Shown here: positions 62,780 through 64,000 of the stretch, piece by piece
Position numbering within the stretch: the stretch's first letter is position 1
How the letters are laid out: every line of letters starts with the position of its first letter
Origin: Gordius sp. MW1
Lineage: Eukaryota; Nematomorpha; Gordioida; Gordea; Gordiidae
Assembly: GCA_964036665.1 (NCBI GenBank)
Contig: OZ038531.1
Location: 14,570,168-14,634,167, forward strand
Direction: 5' to 3'
Length of the DNA stretch: 64,000 bases
Notes under the pieces: model-generated
What the model was told of the DNA's origin: nothing
The model's input: only the letters and a program-made list of their open reading frames with translations
Databases searched by the model: none
Made by a program: the position numbers and the translations under genes

Positions 62780-64000
62780 CAAAAATTAAGCACTCACGTT
62801 GCGATACAACAAACTAATCGCAACAATAAAACGTTGTCTTTTGTCAAAATGATAGTTCTCGCAGCTTAAAACCTTTTTTCGGAAGTCAATCGAGGATAAT
62901 AGTATTCTCAAATTGGCTTACTTTTATATATTTTTTCATGCTCTCTCACATAGAATCGAAAAAAATAAATATTTTTACCTCAAAATTTTTCACATATTTT
63001 CTTTGAACCGTATTCATCCGATGAAAGTTGTCGTTTTCAGACGTGGTTTCTTAGATCCCAAGTAAAAATTTATCAGAATCTAAAAACTATTACTTTGAAA
63101 TCATGATCGCATAGAGCAGTTTTCAAAAATTAAGCACTCACGTTGCGATAAAACAAACTAATCGCAACAATAAAACGTTGTCTTTTGTCAAAATGATAGT
63201 TCTCGCAGCTTAAAACCTTTTTTCGGAAGTCAATCGAGGATAATAGGATTCTCAAATTGGCTTACTTTTATATATTTTTTTATGCTCTTTCACATACAAT
63301 CGAAATAAATAGATATTTTTACCTCAAAATTTTTCACATATTTTTCTTTGAACCGTATTCATCCGATGAAAGTTGTCGTTTTCAGACGTGGTTTCTATGA
63401 TCCCAAGTAAAATTTATCAGAATTTAAAAACTATTACTTTGAAATCATGATCGCATAGAGCAGTTTTCAAAAATTAAGCACTCACGTTGCGATACAACAA
63501 ACTAATCGCAACAATAAAACGTTGTCTTTTGTCAAAATGATAGTTCTCGCGGCTTAAAACCTCTTTTCAGAAGTCAATCGAGGATAATAGGATTCTCAAA
63601 TTGGCTTACTTTTATATATTTTTTCATGCTCTTTCACATAGAATCGAAACCGTATTCATCCGATGAAAGTTGTCGTTTTCAGACGTGGTTTCTTAGATCC
63701 CAAGTAAAAATTTATCAGAATCTAAAAACTATTACTTTGAAATCATGATCGCATAGAGCAGTTTTCAAAAATTAAGCACTCACGTTGCGATACAACAAAC
63801 TAATCGCAACAATAAAACGTTGTCTTTTGTCAAAATGATAGTTCTCGCAGCTTAAAACCTTTTTTCGGAAGTCAATCGAGGATAATAGGATTCTCAAATT
63901 GGCTTACTTTTATATATTTTTTCATGCTCTTTCACATAGAATCGAAAAAAATAAATTTTTTTACCTCAAAATTTTTCACATATTTTTCTTTGAACCGTAT

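Larger units (their letters stand above)
1..64000. repeat. 345-bp satellite DNA array filling the window
   Basis: About 193 direct head-to-tail units, recognised by the recurring TTTCAAAAATTAAGCAC and TTCTCGCAGCTTAA motifs. Unit lengths seen: 345/344 (commonest), 342, 330-341 (small deletions), 298, and 283/282. All lie on the same strand, with no inversion and no foreign insertion. The consensus is about 31% GC with 13 CpG per 345 bp against about 8 expected. Arrays of this kind are typical of eukaryotic centromeric or pericentromeric heterochromatin; that placement is inferred from size and HOR structure only. No frame exceeds 84 codons. Family and species not recognised. Confidence 0.97.
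58443..64000. repeat. Heterogeneous right end with 298-bp units
   Basis: Unit starts 58443(343), 58786(298), 59084(343), 59427, 59772(298), 60070, 60415, 60760, 61105, 61450(344), 61794(344), 62138(344), 62482(298), 62780(344), 63124(344), 63468(298), 63766 (cut by the window end). Local subtypes: ATAGTATTC with CTCTCTCACATAG (59084, 62138, 62780); GCTAGTTCTCGCGGC (59427, 60760, 61105); CATACAATCG with AATAGAT (59427, 61450, 63124; 61105 is a variant). No unit starting after 58160 lacks the junction segment. Subtypes alternate without a clear HOR. Confidence 0.85.

Noticed and set aside
1..64000. CRISPR array
   Set aside because: Whole 283-345-bp units are repeated with no unique spacers, and no cas-like gene is present.
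1..64000. Telomeric tracts, transposon terminal repeats or target-site duplications
   Set aside because: No TTAGG, TTAGGG or TTTAGGG runs and no break in the satellite where an element could sit.

Overview
The whole 64-kb window is one uninterrupted tandem satellite DNA array. I count about 193 head-to-tail units, all in the same orientation, with no gene, RNA gene, transposon, CRISPR array or unique sequence between them. The basic unit is 345 bp, about 31% GC. Unit phase used here: a unit starts at the C of TTTCAAAAATTAAG; position 1 lies 8 bases before the first such C. Shorter classes of 342, 330, 298 and 283 bp derive from the 345-bp unit by a few defined deletions. The longest open frames are 60-84 codons; they begin at TTG and recur only because the units recur. 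I read them as non-coding.

Organism: an array of this size with multi-unit higher-order repeats (HORs) points to a eukaryotic centromeric or pericentromeric region. The consensus unit has 13 CpG where base composition predicts about 8. That argues against a heavily CpG-methylated genome and is compatible with an insect or other invertebrate. This is inference; I do not recognise the satellite family or the species.

Layout. (1) 1-12.9 kb: mosaic of 345, 342, 330 and 283 units with two long dispersed duplications (about 1.7 kb at offset 6,271 and about 3.4 kb at offset 6,961). (2) 12.8-21.4 kb: an 11-unit HOR of 3,587 bp, two full copies plus a partial third. (3) 21.4-26.7 kb: mosaic with private small deletions. 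(4) 26.7-35.3 kb: a 7-unit HOR of 2,345 bp, nearly three copies, preceded by a 5-unit version of 1,720 bp. (5) 35.2-40.2 kb: diverged mosaic holding a two-unit repeat of 689 bp, a relic of the region-4 HOR, and two adjacent short units. (6) 40.2-51.6 kb: a second HOR family with unit order A-B-(C)-D-E-F-G, seen as versions of 1,660, 1,662, 2,006, 2,347 and 2,686 bp. (7) 51.6-56.4 kb: hybrid-rich repeats of 1,942 and 2,285 bp. (8) 56.4-64 kb: the most heterogeneous end, where the 298-bp intermediates occur.

The units do not work together as genes do. The interest is in how the array evolved (ordered deletions, unequal crossover between offset units, HOR amplification) and in what the conserved parts of the unit may do: a perfect 8-bp inverted repeat, two nearly invariant blocks, and an A/T-tract module that short units lack. 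Coordinates and lengths come from reading the sequence by eye; near-identity statements rest on diagnostic variants, not on a computed alignment.
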